This document shows positions 25,159-34,867 of a DNA stretch of 64,000 nucleotides, piece after piece. Made by a program: the position numbers and the translations under genes. Under the pieces are notes generated by a model. The model did no database searches. It saw only the letters and a program-made list of their open reading frames with translations, and was not told the origin of the DNA. The stretch is from BQJU01 sp964015035. Lineage in GTDB: Bacteria > Bacteroidota > Bacteroidia > Chitinophagales > Saprospiraceae. How positions within the stretch are numbered: position 1 is the stretch's first letter; the number at the start of each line of letters is the position of its first letter. Location: NCBI GenBank assembly GCA_964015035.1, contig CAXHCA010000004.1, positions 39,471-103,470 of the forward strand. The letters run 5' to 3'.

Positions 25159-26547
25159 CTATTGCCACCCACCTCCCAAGGCCCGATACAATTCCACGAT
25201 AGACAGCAGTTTTTGAAGTTGATCATTCACGCCATTCAACTGGGCAGAAAGCAGGTTTTGCTCAGAAGTCAGCACATCCACATAGCTGGCCGAACCATAC
25301 TGCAACAATTCCTGATTGAAGGATACGGCATTTTGTAGTGTTTCCAGTTGAGTTTTCCGAATGGAGATTTTATCTTCTGCCATTTGGTAGGCATATAAGG
25401 CATTAGAGACTTCTTCACCGGCCAACAGCAGTGTTTGCTCAAAATTGGCGAAAGCTTCTGCCTGGATTGCCTGATTGGCCTTTAGTCTAGCCTCATTGGC
25501 GTGCTGATTAAAAATAGGTTGTAAAATCCCTGCGGCAAAATTGGCAAACACAGAAGTAGGATCAAAAAGATCACTGATTTGGGTTGTACCAAAACCGGCT
25601 GCTCCGGTCAAAGTCACGGTAGGATAAAAATAAGCCCGGGCAGAATTGACCAGTTCAAAGGCACTGCGAAAAGCCAGCTCTGCCTCTTGCACATCCGGTC
25701 GGTTGCTCAAAAGTTGCGAAGGCACCCCAGTTTCCAGTAGTTCACGAGGTTCCTGATCTTCCAAAGCGTTGCGCTCAATTTTTTGCGGACTTCTGGCCAG
25801 AAGAATACTCAGTGAATTTTCAATTTCTCTGATGCGCTGCTTGATATCCGGAATCAACACTTCGGCAGCATGTAGATTGGCCCGACTCTGCATCACATCG
25901 GCACCGGTCACCGTAGCTGCATCTTTGAGATATTGTACGGTTTCCACATATTTGCCCCGCGCGGCAATGGTTTGCTCCGTCACCTCCAGCTGTCGGTCGA
26001 GGGCCAATAAGGTGTAATAATTATTAGCAATATCGGCAATCAAGCGGGTTTGAACCGTGCGTCGATAGGCTTCTGAGGCCAATAAATCAGCCAAGGCAGC
26101 CTTTTTTGCACTGCGTAATTTTTTCCAAATATCCGCCTCCCAGCTTGCCGAAGTGTACAGCTGGTATTGTTGGGCAGCAAATCCTGAAGCCGCCGAAGGG
26201 GCACCAGCTAGTTCGGCAACAGCAGCAGAGGCCAATGCATTTACTTTAGGTAAAAGCGTGCCTTTTTGCTGTAGCAAATACGCTTCAGATCGCTGAATCC
26301 GAGCCGTTGCGATTTGTAAGTCAAAATTTGCCGAAAGGCCCTCCCGAATTAAATCCTGTAGTACCGGATCAGTAAATACCTCTTCCCATGGCACCTGGGC
26401 CAATGAATTGCTATCTGCCGTATCCATATCCCGATATAGATCACTTCTACTAAAGGTGGGCTGCTGGTATTCTTTAGTCACATTGCATGATGACAATGCC
26501 AGCAATGCCATGATGAAATATACAATATATTGAATGCTAGTGTTCAT
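25159..26547 (-). CDS. TolC/NodT-family outer membrane efflux lipoprotein
   Basis: A 462-residue outer-membrane channel of the RND tripartite pump. Lipobox LSSC with Cys about residue 21. Two repeats of the outer-membrane-efflux domain with long heptad-rich helices, the family patterns LIREGLSANFDLQIATARI, SNRPDVQEAELAFRSAFELVNSARAYFYP and YVDVLTSEQNLLSAQ. It is the third gene of the operon, 20 nt after the pump gene. Confidence 0.94.
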   Translation of the reverse strand: MNTSIQYIVYFIMALLALSSCNVTKEYQQPTFSRSDLYRDMDTADSNSLAQVPWEEVFTDPVLQDLIREGLSANFDLQIATARIQRSEAYLLQQKGTLLPKVNALASAAVAELAGAPSAASGFAAQQYQLYTSASWEADIWKKLRSAKKAALADLLASEAYRRTVQTRLIADIANNYYTLLALDRQLEVTEQTIAARGKYVETVQYLKDAATVTGADVMQSRANLHAAEVLIPDIKQRIREIENSLSILLARSPQKIERNALEDQEPRELLETGVPSQLLSNRPDVQEAELAFRSAFELVNSARAYFYPTVTLTGAAGFGTTQISDLFDPTSVFANFAAGILQPIFNQHANEARLKANQAIQAEAFANFEQTLLLAGEEVSNALYAYQMAEDKISIRKTQLETLQNAVSFNQELLQYGSASYVDVLTSEQNLLSAQLNGVNDQLQKLLSIVELYRALGGGWQ

Positions 26548-26567
26548 CTTCTATGTTATTCAATGAA

Positions 26568-29500
26568 TTAAGGCTGAGCCGGTTGCTCAGGAGGAATATT
26601 GAAATCGGTGTATTGTTTTGGCGGTCCACTGATTTTCTCCTGTAAGCTTTGGAAAATAATGAAGAGAATGGGGATCACTAATAAGCCAAAAACGGTTCCC
26701 ACCAACATGCCACCAGCGGCACCCGCACCGATAGAATGGTTGCCTACTGCGCCGGCACCGGTAGAAAGTACCAAGGGGATAATCCCAAAAATGAAGGCAA
26801 AAGAGGTCATCAAAATTGGACGTAGACGAGCCTTGGCGCCAGCCAGTGCTGCCTCTGAAATTCCCATGCCTGCTCTCCTGCGCTGTAGTGCAAATTCTAC
26901 AATCAAAATGGCATTCTTAGCCAATAAACCGATCAGCATAATGAGCGAAATCTGCAGATAGATATTATTGTCCAAGCCCAACATACGGGCAAAAAGGAAA
27001 CTTCCCGCCAAACCGATGGGTAGTGACAATAAAACGGAAATTGGCAGGATATAACTTTCGTACTGGGCACACAGTAGGAAATACACAAAAATCAAACACA
27101 AAAGAAAAATATAGGTCGTTTGTCCACCGGCTTTCAACTCCTCACGAGTCACCCCGGAATAATCAAAACTGTAGCCTGCCGGCAACTCTTTGGCCACCTC
27201 AGCAATGGCATTGATGGCATCCCCGGTACTGTAGCCGCTATTGGGTGCACCGGTTATACTGACCGAAGTATAGAGGTTAAACCGCTTGATCACTTCGGGG
27301 CCATAAACCCGTTCCATCGTGATAAATTCCGTGATCGGAGCCATTTCTCCGGAACCGGTACGCACAAAGATCTTGTCCAGGGTTTCTACATTGGTCCGGT
27401 ACGGTAGATCCGACTGTACCATCACCCGGTACTGCTTGCCAAAACGATTAAAATTGGAAGTATAAACACCGCCGTAGTACCCTTGCATCACACTCATGAT
27501 GTCACTGACAGAGATGCCCGACTCCGCTGCTCTGGCCACATTGACCGAGAGCATGTATTGCGGATAAGTCGCTTTAAAGGAGGTCGTTGCATATTGAATT
27601 TCCGGTCTCGCCTGAATCTTGCTGATGAACTCATTGGTGACCTCTCCCAGCCGCGTCACATCCCCTCCCGAACGGTCTTGCAATTCGATGGAAAATCCAC
27701 TACTAAAGCCAAATCCGCGAATGGTGGGCGCACCAAAGAAGATGATTTTAGCCTCCGTAATATTGGCGATTTTGCCCCATAGCTCCCCTAATATCGACTG
27801 CATATCTCGGGTCCGCTCCGCCCAGGGGGCCAATTTAACAATCACCATCCCATAGGAGCTACCTTGACCATTGATCACACTATTTCCCGCCATTTTCAGG
27901 GTATTCATCACCCCTTCCGTATTTTTCACCAGGCTATCTACTTTGGTGGCAATGGCTTCACTCCTTTCCAAAGAAGCCGCCGGTGGCAAAGTGATATCAG
28001 CAAAGATGGTTCCCGTATCTTCAGCCGGCACAAACCCGGTTGGTGAAGTCTTCATCAGATAAACCAATAGTCCGGTAAAAAGCAGAATGCTAAAAATGGG
28101 AATCCATTTGTGTTTCACAAAAAAGGACAACATCCGACCATAGCGATTGGTGAGTCCGTCAAAGGCAATATTGAAATACCGGTAAAATCGCTGCAGAAAA
28201 CTTTTCTTGCCCTCCTCTTCTGAATGCGGCTTTAAGAAAATAGCACACAAGGCCGGACTGAGGGTCAAGGCATTCACCGCCGAGATTAAAATGGCAATGG
28301 CCAGGGTGATCCCAAATTGTTGGTAAAACACCCCACTCGAACCCGTAATAAAAGTCACGGGGATGAATACCGCCGACATTACCAGGGTAATGGATATGAT
28401 GGCCCCCGAAATCTCATTCATGGCCAAAATAGTTGCTTCCATCGGCGGCCGATGGGTTTCATCAATTTTGGCGTGTACCGCTTCCACCACGACGATGGCA
28501 TCATCCACCACAATCCCAATGGCCAGTACCAATGCAAAAAGTGTCAGCAAGTTCAGGCTGAAGCCAAATAGGTTGAGGAAAAAGAAAGTCCCAATAATGG
28601 CAACTGGCACGGCAATGGCGGGAATCAAAGTAGAACGAAAGTCTTGCAAAAAGATAAAGACCACAATAAAGACCAGGATAAATGCCTCGATCAGGGTATG
28701 GACCACTTTCGAAATCGATTCATTCAGAAAATCATTGGCATTGACCAACTGGGCATAATGAATCCCTTCCGGGAAATTTTCTGATGCTTCATCCAAAACA
28801 GCCAAACAGTTATCAATCACCTCTTGGGCATTGGATCCTGCAGTTTGTGCCACCGCGATACCGGCGGCAACTTTTCCGTTGAAGCGAAAGGAACGGGTAT
28901 AATTTTGTGAACCCAGCTCCACCCGGGCCACATCTTTCAATCGCAATAAATTGCCTTGTTCCCCGTACTTGATCAGAATATTATCAAATTCCTCCTCGGT
29001 TTTCAGCTTGCCCGTATAACGAATGACGTATTGGAAGGATTGGTCGCCATTTTGTCCAAATTGGCCAGGTGCTGCTTCAATATTTTGCTCATTAATTGCC
29101 GCAAAGATATCGCTTGGCACCAATCCGTAGGCTTTCATTACGTCCGGTTTCAGCCAAATTCGCATGGCGTAGTTTTGCTCCCCAAAAGAACGGGCGCTCC
29201 CCACGCCATTTACCCTTTTTATGGCCGGCAACAGGTTGATCTCCGCATAGTTTTGCACAAAGACCTCATCAAAGTCTTCACTATCACTATAAAGGGCGAA
29301 GATCAGAATATTATCGGTTTGTTCCTTACTAGTGGTCACCCCGGCCTGCACTACTTCCTGTGGCAGCAAACTCGTTGCCCTGGAGACCCTATTTTGCACA
29401 TTCACTGCCGCCAAGTCCGGATTAGTGCCCTGTTCAAAATAGATTTGTATGGTCGCCGAGCCATTGTTGGTCGCCGAGGAAGTCATGTAAGTCATGTTTT

Positions 29501-29717
29501 CCACCCCATTGATTTGTTCTTCTAGGGGTATAATCACACTGTTCATCACCACATCAGCACTGGCCCCCGCATAGTTGGCGGAAACCCGCACCGTTGGTGG
29601 GGCAATTTCCGGATATTGCGAAACGGGAAGAGCAATTAACCCTAAGATACCCAGGATCACGATAATAATGGAGATCACTGTGGATAAAACCGGTCGCTGT
29701 ATAAATTTCTGAAGCAT
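26568..29717 (-). CDS. RND multidrug efflux transporter (HAE1, AcrB/MexB-type)
   Basis: A 1049-residue inner-membrane proton/drug antiporter, the standard HAE1 length. Twelve membrane segments, two large periplasmic loops and the N-terminal FIQRPVLSTVISIIIVILG. The paired proton-relay aspartates are visible in TM4 as GIVVDDAIVVVEAV (about residues 403-416), with Lys in TM10 region LLAKNAILIVEFA. Pore-domain motif GYSTGDAINAIAEVAKELP is conserved. It is co-operonic with the adaptor upstream (49 nt) and the channel downstream. Substrates are unknown. Confidence 0.96.
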   Translation of the reverse strand: MLQKFIQRPVLSTVISIIIVILGILGLIALPVSQYPEIAPPTVRVSANYAGASADVVMNSVIIPLEEQINGVENMTYMTSSATNNGSATIQIYFEQGTNPDLAAVNVQNRVSRATSLLPQEVVQAGVTTSKEQTDNILIFALYSDSEDFDEVFVQNYAEINLLPAIKRVNGVGSARSFGEQNYAMRIWLKPDVMKAYGLVPSDIFAAINEQNIEAAPGQFGQNGDQSFQYVIRYTGKLKTEEEFDNILIKYGEQGNLLRLKDVARVELGSQNYTRSFRFNGKVAAGIAVAQTAGSNAQEVIDNCLAVLDEASENFPEGIHYAQLVNANDFLNESISKVVHTLIEAFILVFIVVFIFLQDFRSTLIPAIAVPVAIIGTFFFLNLFGFSLNLLTLFALVLAIGIVVDDAIVVVEAVHAKIDETHRPPMEATILAMNEISGAIISITLVMSAVFIPVTFITGSSGVFYQQFGITLAIAILISAVNALTLSPALCAIFLKPHSEEEGKKSFLQRFYRYFNIAFDGLTNRYGRMLSFFVKHKWIPIFSILLFTGLLVYLMKTSPTGFVPAEDTGTIFADITLPPAASLERSEAIATKVDSLVKNTEGVMNTLKMAGNSVINGQGSSYGMVIVKLAPWAERTRDMQSILGELWGKIANITEAKIIFFGAPTIRGFGFSSGFSIELQDRSGGDVTRLGEVTNEFISKIQARPEIQYATTSFKATYPQYMLSVNVARAAESGISVSDIMSVMQGYYGGVYTSNFNRFGKQYRVMVQSDLPYRTNVETLDKIFVRTGSGEMAPITEFITMERVYGPEVIKRFNLYTSVSITGAPNSGYSTGDAINAIAEVAKELPAGYSFDYSGVTREELKAGGQTTYIFLLCLIFVYFLLCAQYESYILPISVLLSLPIGLAGSFLFARMLGLDNNIYLQISLIMLIGLLAKNAILIVEFALQRRRAGMGISEAALAGAKARLRPILMTSFAFIFGIIPLVLSTGAGAVGNHSIGAGAAGGMLVGTVFGLLVIPILFIIFQSLQEKISGPPKQYTDFNIPPEQPAQP

Positions 29718-29766
29718 TAGTTTTGTTTAAAATTTCCAATTGCAAATCAGCTCTGCGCCATTCCTC

Positions 29767-30912
29767 TTATTCTTGTACCGGCTTGATTTTCGCTCCCGCC
29801 TGCAAAGAATTGATTCCATCCAAAACAATGATTTCATCGGGTTGCAATCCATGCTTTACAATGAAGTCTTTGCCCGCATCATCAGGTACTACTTCGATGG
29901 CTCTTGGCTTGACCGTATCGCCTTCTTCCACCACATAGATGAATCGTTTGTTTTGTAATTCGTAGGTCGCACCTTGAGGAATCACCAATACGGAATCTTT
30001 AGGTGTGGGAATCTTGATCGTAGCGCTACTCCCACTGCGCAACAATCCATTGGGATTGTTAAAGGTGGCCCGCAAAGTTGCTGAACCGGTGGCCGAATTG
30101 ATTAACCCACTCATGGCATCAATTACTCCTGGCTGATCGTATGGGCTACCATCTACCATGATCAATTGGACTTCCTGTTGTTTCTTGTCCTTTCCCGACT
30201 TCGTTCCTGTGGAAAGATTCCGAGACAAAGTCAAAAAATCCTTTTCATTGACGGCAAAATATACCCGCACCTGGCTGATATCAGATATGAAGGTTAACGG
30301 TTCGGTATTGCTGCTCCCTACCAAACTCCCAATGCGGTATGGAATGGTGCCGATGATGCCGTTGGCCGGACTCTTTACGGTGGTATAACTCAGGTTGGTC
30401 AAGGCATTCTGCAAATCAGCTTCCGCCTGTTGTAAGGCCGCTTCTGCCGATTCCTGTGCATACTGTGCCGCGGTCAGGATATATTCACTGACAATCCCCT
30501 TTTCTACCAAAGGCCGCTGCTTTTCTACCTCCATCTTGGTCGTATTGACCTTGGCCTTGGCAACAGCCACATTGGCTTTAGCCGCATTCACCTGCTGGTT
30601 GAATTCATCGGCGTTGATTTTAAACATCGGTTGGCCTTTGGACACCCGAGCTCCTTCATCGACATAAATCTCTTGCAGATAGCCGGAAACTCTGGGGCGC
30701 AACTCTACCGTTTGAATGCCTTCAACCGTAGCCGGATAGCTTTTATGGGTGACGGTAGATTGGTAAGTCAACTTCCTAACGGGATACTCTTTGAGTGGAA
30801 CGCTTTTGGCCGGTTCATTGGCCTTGCTTTCACCGGCACAGGAAGCATAAAATAATGCAATGTAGGTGGCAATCACGGACATTGCGACGATTAGACGGGT
30901 TCTTCTATACAT
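29767..30912 (-). CDS. RND efflux periplasmic adaptor (membrane fusion protein)
   Basis: A 381-residue AcrA/MexA-type adaptor lipoprotein. Lipobox YASC near residue 25. The lipoyl/hairpin/beta-barrel order is visible: VELRPRVSGYLQEIYVDEGARVSKGQPMFKI, a long coiled-coil hairpin of Ala/Lys/Gln repeats, VKSPANGIIGTIPYRIG, then a membrane-proximal domain. The ATG at 30912 is preferred because a perfect -7 element lies between it and the other in-frame start at 30951. It is the first gene of the efflux operon. Confidence 0.94.
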   Translation of the reverse strand: MYRRTRLIVAMSVIATYIALFYASCAGESKANEPAKSVPLKEYPVRKLTYQSTVTHKSYPATVEGIQTVELRPRVSGYLQEIYVDEGARVSKGQPMFKINADEFNQQVNAAKANVAVAKAKVNTTKMEVEKQRPLVEKGIVSEYILTAAQYAQESAEAALQQAEADLQNALTNLSYTTVKSPANGIIGTIPYRIGSLVGSSNTEPLTFISDISQVRVYFAVNEKDFLTLSRNLSTGTKSGKDKKQQEVQLIMVDGSPYDQPGVIDAMSGLINSATGSATLRATFNNPNGLLRSGSSATIKIPTPKDSVLVIPQGATYELQNKRFIYVVEEGDTVKPRAIEVVPDDAGKDFIVKHGLQPDEIIVLDGINSLQAGAKIKPVQE

Positions 30913-30931
30913 GGTCAAAAAAATTAAGTCG

Positions 30932-30939
30932 CAAAGGTA
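30932..30939 (-). promoter_or_regulatory. -7 element of the RND efflux operon
   Basis: Minus-strand TACCTTTG, a full TAnnTTTG match, with TTAG 19 nt upstream as a partial -33. It puts the start of transcription about 14 nt before ATG 30912 and so decides the start codon. Confidence 0.6.
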
Positions 30940-30962
30940 GAGACTCAACACCTTTTAACTAA

Positions 30963-30996
30963 TGGATTATTTTTCCAATAATTTGGACAATTTGGA
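30963..30996 (+). promoter_or_regulatory. Candidate operator between efflux operon and AraC gene
   Basis: Holds the palindrome TCCAATAATTTGGA (30974-30987) and a direct repeat AATTTGGA at 30980-30987 and 30989-30996. TGGATTATTT at 30963-30972 recurs at 31094-31103 near the AraC start. Candidate sites for the divergent AraC regulator; binding is inferred. Confidence 0.35.
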
Positions 30997-31133
30997 ACCA
31001 TACAAGAAAAATCATTATGCTAAAACTTTTAATTTAGTTTAATTTTTAGGGTTTTCTTAACAAAATTCCGCCAAATACTGTTTTATACCTATTTGGATTA
31101 TTTAGAAGTACACCTCCTATAAAAGTCAATTTG

Positions 31134-31934
31134 ATGGTTAATTGTAATATTGCAAAAGTTAATCCGGTGAAGGCCTGCTTTTCCCAAATGAAAACCAATT
31201 ATTACAGGCATGAGATCTTTGAAATTCTCTGGTTTAAGGAAAACACCCGAAACGTTTGCCACAAAATCGATCATCAAAAGTACCCCATCCCCAAAAATGG
31301 GATTTTTTTACTGGGCATTGGACAGACCCATGAACTCAGAGAGGATCTAAATGGCTATTCCATTTACCTGCCCCGGAATTTCTTCCAGCAAGGCGACCAT
31401 AGCAATATGAGGATCATGTTCAATCCATTTGTAAATGACCCGATGGAACCGGATGAAGCGTCATCGATACACCTCGAACGCATTCTTAGTATGATTGTAC
31501 TGGAAGCTCAAACCACAAATTATCAGCCGGTAATTCATGCTTATTTAGCGGCGTTTTTGCACAAGTTATCTTTAATAAGGAAAGATTTACACATTGTTCA
31601 AGAGGATCGATCCCAACGCTTGTCGACGCTTTTTGAACTGATTGAAAAGCATCGACTAACGGAGCGTAAAACCAGCTTCTACGCCGAGAGAATCGGGTTG
31701 ACTACCAAACGATTAAATGAAATTTTGAAAATTAAGGTGGGATTAACGCTAACTCAATTGTTGCACAAAATCTTGATTGCTGATGCCAAAAAGATGATCG
31801 CCAAAGGAGATCGCAGCATCAAGGAGGTTTCCTATGACTTGGGATTTAGCGAGCAGGCTTATTTTAGTCGCTTTTTTAAAAAGCAAACAGGAATGACACC
31901 GCTGGATTTCTCCAGAATTACACAAAATGACTGA
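31134..31934 (+). CDS. AraC family transcriptional regulator
   Basis: A 266-residue regulator. The N-terminal part (about 1-150) is a cupin-like ligand-binding region (YRHEIFEILWFKEN, GIFLLGIGQTHELRE). The C-terminal 100 residues carry two helix-turn-helix motifs; the second shows IKEVSYDLGFSEQAYFSRFFKKQTGMTP, the AraC signature. It is divergent from the RND efflux operon, so it is the likely local regulator. ATG 31134 is used; an in-frame TTG lies just before it. Confidence 0.93.
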   Translation: MVNCNIAKVNPVKACFSQMKTNYYRHEIFEILWFKENTRNVCHKIDHQKYPIPKNGIFLLGIGQTHELREDLNGYSIYLPRNFFQQGDHSNMRIMFNPFVNDPMEPDEASSIHLERILSMIVLEAQTTNYQPVIHAYLAAFLHKLSLIRKDLHIVQEDRSQRLSTLFELIEKHRLTERKTSFYAERIGLTTKRLNEILKIKVGLTLTQLLHKILIADAKKMIAKGDRSIKEVSYDLGFSEQAYFSRFFKKQTGMTPLDFSRITQND

Positions 31935-31966
31935 GTGATTACCTCCAAACACGCACTGATCATCGG

Positions 31967-32611
31967 TCAAACCAAATCTACATACAAATCAAAGCTAATC
32001 TCAATGGTATCCTTTACCTTGATCAGTCCCATCATTGCAGTGGGAGGATTGATGGCAAAATCGCAGAGGTGGAGTTGCGTACCTCCGGTGATGCGAAAGC
32101 TGCGGGTATCCAACTTTGTAACCTGTACCGGCACCTTGATCGTTTCCGTTTCACAGGTGATGGTAATATCAGTGTTGGCAATAAACTGCTCTTCCACTCC
32201 GCATTCCGTTAAATCTTGACAGGTGGGACTATACACTTCCTTCAATTCGATAACGATTTCCGGGTATTGGTCTGCCAGCAAAGCTTTAGACAGATCTCTA
32301 TTGATGAGTTTGCTACCACAATCCAGCCGTTCAATTTTAATTTTTAGGGAAGTATTTTGAAACTTTACTCTGGAAGTGCCAGGTACCAATTGAAAGCTCA
32401 AATCCTTGGGAGCAAACTGTTCCTTGGAAGTACAGCAAAAGGCATTGACATTAGTCTTGCCATGCACTTCCATAATACTGGTAGGACGAATTTTGTAGGT
32501 CAAGGTTTTGAATGCGACTTCCATATTAGGCATCATTGCGGTAGAGCTGGTGAGCAAAACAAAGAAAAGACCACAGAGGATCGGGTTGAAGTAGGCCGTC
32601 AGCGTTTTCAT
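31967..32611 (-). CDS. YceI family secreted protein
   Basis: A 214-residue exported protein. After a signal peptide (MKTLTAYFNPILCGLFFVLLTSS) comes a lipocalin-like YceI domain with the N-terminal IRPTSIMEVHGKTNVNAF and a C-terminal TAMMGLIKVKDTIEISFDLYV strand pair. YceI proteins bind isoprenoid-type lipids in the periplasm. Four or more cysteines (FCCTSKE, LDCGSK, TCQDLTECGV) are unusual for the family and may form disulfides. A terminator separates it from the porin gene just upstream. It is convergent with the AraC gene. Confidence 0.85.
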   Translation of the reverse strand: MKTLTAYFNPILCGLFFVLLTSSTAMMPNMEVAFKTLTYKIRPTSIMEVHGKTNVNAFCCTSKEQFAPKDLSFQLVPGTSRVKFQNTSLKIKIERLDCGSKLINRDLSKALLADQYPEIVIELKEVYSPTCQDLTECGVEEQFIANTDITITCETETIKVPVQVTKLDTRSFRITGGTQLHLCDFAINPPTAMMGLIKVKDTIEISFDLYVDLV

Positions 32612-32640
32612 CAGTCTAAGGTTTCAAAAATCTGATAGAT

Positions 32641-32676
32641 AAAAAAGAAGGGCTGCACATTTTTTCATGCAGCCCT
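32641..32676 (-). terminator. Terminator after the porin gene
   Basis: Minus-strand stem AGGGCTGCA/TGCAGCCCT with a 10-nt loop followed by TCTTTTTT. It ends the YceI-porin transcript just before the second YceI gene. Confidence 0.8.
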
Positions 32677-32693
32677 TTCTATGTCTAGAATAT

Positions 32694-34028
32694 TTAGAAT
32701 CCAATTACTGCCTCAACCATGAAGCCATTGAATTTGCCATCAGCGTATCTGCTGCTTGCGGCAAAGTCTTTATACTCTTGATTAACATATTCTACTTTAG
32801 CCAAGATGTTTTTGGTGACAAACCAACCAGCACCCAATTGAATCCGGTTGATGTTGATATCCACACCACTGACATCCTCTGCACTTACGGCATTATAACG
32901 ACCACCTACATATACATTCTCTTTGGCTCCAAAACGGTAAACCAAATCTGCTGCCAAGTGCGTATATTTTCTGGTATCTGCTTCGTTGGAGCTCTTACCG
33001 CTACCGGTTTCAACGATGCCGAACAACTCTAAACCTTGGTATTTTAAGAAGACATTACCCATAAACAACGTTACTTCATCTCCAAAACCTGGGTTATAAC
33101 GCCCCGTACGGAAATCATCACCAGCAGCAGCACCGGGGGCAGACATTACAGAGTAGTACCGAGCTCCGCCACGGTCACCATCCAGGATGTGGTTTCTGCT
33201 GGAACTGGCCGTGTAATAAGTAGAACCAGTAATTCTAAATCTAAAGTCGTCATTAATCTGCTTGTCGTATCCCAATTTACCGAGGATAGATGGGCTTCTC
33301 TTCAATTTGTCGTCGGTTTCAGTCTTGCCAATGTCGTTTGGATCAAGGTCGGCGACATTACCGTTAATTTCGCCACCGGTCATCCCCAACATCGCGATTA
33401 CGCCATTATCGCGGTAGTAAATTTCACCACCGATTTCGGTATTGAAAGCATCCACCAGGTAGTTACCTACGAAGGGATTATACATGGCATTACCATTGTC
33501 CGTTCTGCGGAAGTGAGCATCACCATAATTGACCTCCATGTGTCCTACTTTGATGGTTACTTTTTCCATCAAATCGTCGATAACTTCGCTGTTGAAGAAC
33601 GGCAGCTTATCAAACTGGATATAACCACCTTTTACCCAAGCTTCAGAGTGGTGACGAGAAGACAGATAGGTCACCATATTCAACGTTACCCCATCTTCAA
33701 GTTGCACATCAATATTCAGGTTGGCCGTAGCCAAGTTGAAACCAGGTTTCAAAGCATACAATCCATTCATTATGGTTCCAGCAGTATCTGTAAAAGCGGC
33801 ATTTTCGTGACTTAATGCTTGAAATTGTTGTGCAAATGCGCCACCTACCCGAACTTTAACTCCATCGAACGAAGTATTCACGTCTTTTGGGGCTTCAAAG
33901 ATATTGACTCCATTTTGGTCGTAAGGACGGAAGTTGTCAATGGTGGCACGTTGCGCCAGAAGGCCAGTTGAAAAAACTAACGCTAAAATGGCTGCAAAGA
34001 CTTTGGTCATTAAAATTGAGTTTTTCAT
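32694..34028 (-). CDS. Outer-membrane porin-like beta-barrel protein
   Basis: A 444-residue protein with a signal peptide (about residues 1-25, LLAQ) and a long beta-rich barrel ending in phenylalanine (VEAVIGF). Segments such as VTIKVGHMEVNYGDAHFRRTDNGNAMYNPFVGNYLVDAF resemble phosphate-selective/OprO-P-type Bacteroidota porins, but I cannot name the solute. It starts 40 nt after the upstream YceI gene and shares its promoter region, so the two are likely one transcript. Confidence 0.85.
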   Translation of the reverse strand: MKNSILMTKVFAAILALVFSTGLLAQRATIDNFRPYDQNGVNIFEAPKDVNTSFDGVKVRVGGAFAQQFQALSHENAAFTDTAGTIMNGLYALKPGFNLATANLNIDVQLEDGVTLNMVTYLSSRHHSEAWVKGGYIQFDKLPFFNSEVIDDLMEKVTIKVGHMEVNYGDAHFRRTDNGNAMYNPFVGNYLVDAFNTEIGGEIYYRDNGVIAMLGMTGGEINGNVADLDPNDIGKTETDDKLKRSPSILGKLGYDKQINDDFRFRITGSTYYTASSSRNHILDGDRGGARYYSVMSAPGAAAGDDFRTGRYNPGFGDEVTLFMGNVFLKYQGLELFGIVETGSGKSSNEADTRKYTHLAADLVYRFGAKENVYVGGRYNAVSAEDVSGVDININRIQLGAGWFVTKNILAKVEYVNQEYKDFAASSRYADGKFNGFMVEAVIGF

Positions 34029-34068
34029 AAGAAGTGATTTTAAAGGTTGTGAGGGGAAAAGTTTTTAA

Positions 34069-34656
34069 TTAATGTTGGCTCAGTACAATTCGGAATTCAA
34101 TCGTAACATCGTCACCGGTCGTCAGTGCACCCAGCAGTGCAGTTGGTGGCTCTACATTGAAATCCGTCATCTTCATTGCTTTTGATCCGGTAATTTCAAT
34201 AGAACCATTATCCAGCTCCTTACCTTTGACGGTCAAATTGATTTTTTTAGTGGTGCCGGCAATAGTAAGGTTGCCTGTAGTATTGGTAGTAAACCCATTA
34301 GTGGATTTTACCAAGTTGCCAAAATCAATCAATTGATATTTGATATTGGCGTATTCATCTGCCTTCAATGCATTCCAGGTCTTTTTATCCATAATGGAAC
34401 CCTTCGTGCTTTTAATCGATTTAACAGGAATCGTCACCAAGCATTCTTCAACCTCTAGCATTCCGCTATCATCGAAAGAAACTTTGGCAGTCCCGGTTAC
34501 CGTCTCGGCAGAAGATTCCCAATCATGGAGATTTGAGGTACCCTTGATCTTCAGCGTGAAATCTGTATTGATCTTATAATCAAGAACCGACTTTTGTAAA
34601 ATGGTGAAGGAGAAGAGGACTAATGGAAGTGTAAATAGGACAAATAAATTTTTCAT
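34069..34656 (-). CDS. YceI family protein
   Basis: A 195-residue protein. N-terminal signal/anchor (MKNLFVLFTLPLVLFSFTIL) then a YceI domain: DFTLKIKGTSNLHDWESSAETVTG, KSIKSTKGSIMDKKTWNALKADEYANIKYQL and the C-terminal MTDFNVEPPTALLGALTTGDDVTIEF, all typical. The ATG at 34656 is required because a perfect -7 element sits between it and the longer in-frame start at 34752. It begins the YceI-porin transcript and is divergent from pyruvate phosphate dikinase across a region with Crp/Fnr-like palindromes. Confidence 0.92.
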   Translation of the reverse strand: MKNLFVLFTLPLVLFSFTILQKSVLDYKINTDFTLKIKGTSNLHDWESSAETVTGTAKVSFDDSGMLEVEECLVTIPVKSIKSTKGSIMDKKTWNALKADEYANIKYQLIDFGNLVKSTNGFTTNTTGNLTIAGTTKKINLTVKGKELDNGSIEITGSKAMKMTDFNVEPPTALLGALTTGDDVTIEFRIVLSQH

Positions 34657-34686
34657 TGTATTAGGATTTTGTTCTGATCTCTGACA

Positions 34687-34694
34687 CAAAAGTA
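34687..34694 (-). promoter_or_regulatory. -7 element of the YceI-porin operon
   Basis: Minus-strand TACTTTTG, a full TAnnTTTG match about 31 nt upstream of ATG 34656; the -33 position reads CTTT/TTTT. Confidence 0.6.
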
Positions 34695-34737
34695 TAGCAG
34701 AATTCAACCTGAAAAAGTGACCTGAATCAATAATTTC

Positions 34738-34753
34738 AGTGATCTTGATCACA
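34738..34753 (-). promoter_or_regulatory. Crp/Fnr-type palindrome upstream of YceI-porin
   Basis: AGTGATCTTGATCACA matches the TGTGA-N6-TCACA Crp consensus at nine of ten specified positions. It is centred about 65 bp before the expected YceI transcription start, an activator-like position. Confidence 0.5.
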
Positions 34754-34867
34754 GTAGAAAAACGAAATCAACAAACCATATAACTAATTCATTATCAGAT
34801 ATTTATATGCATTTTATTTAAAATAAAAATTTCATAAAAACACCCCATGACCACAATCAACAAATTG

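Noticed and set aside
28363..28758. Antisense open frames inside the RND pump gene
   Set aside because: Repetitive Thr/Ser/Met composition is typical of the reverse reading of membrane-helix codons.
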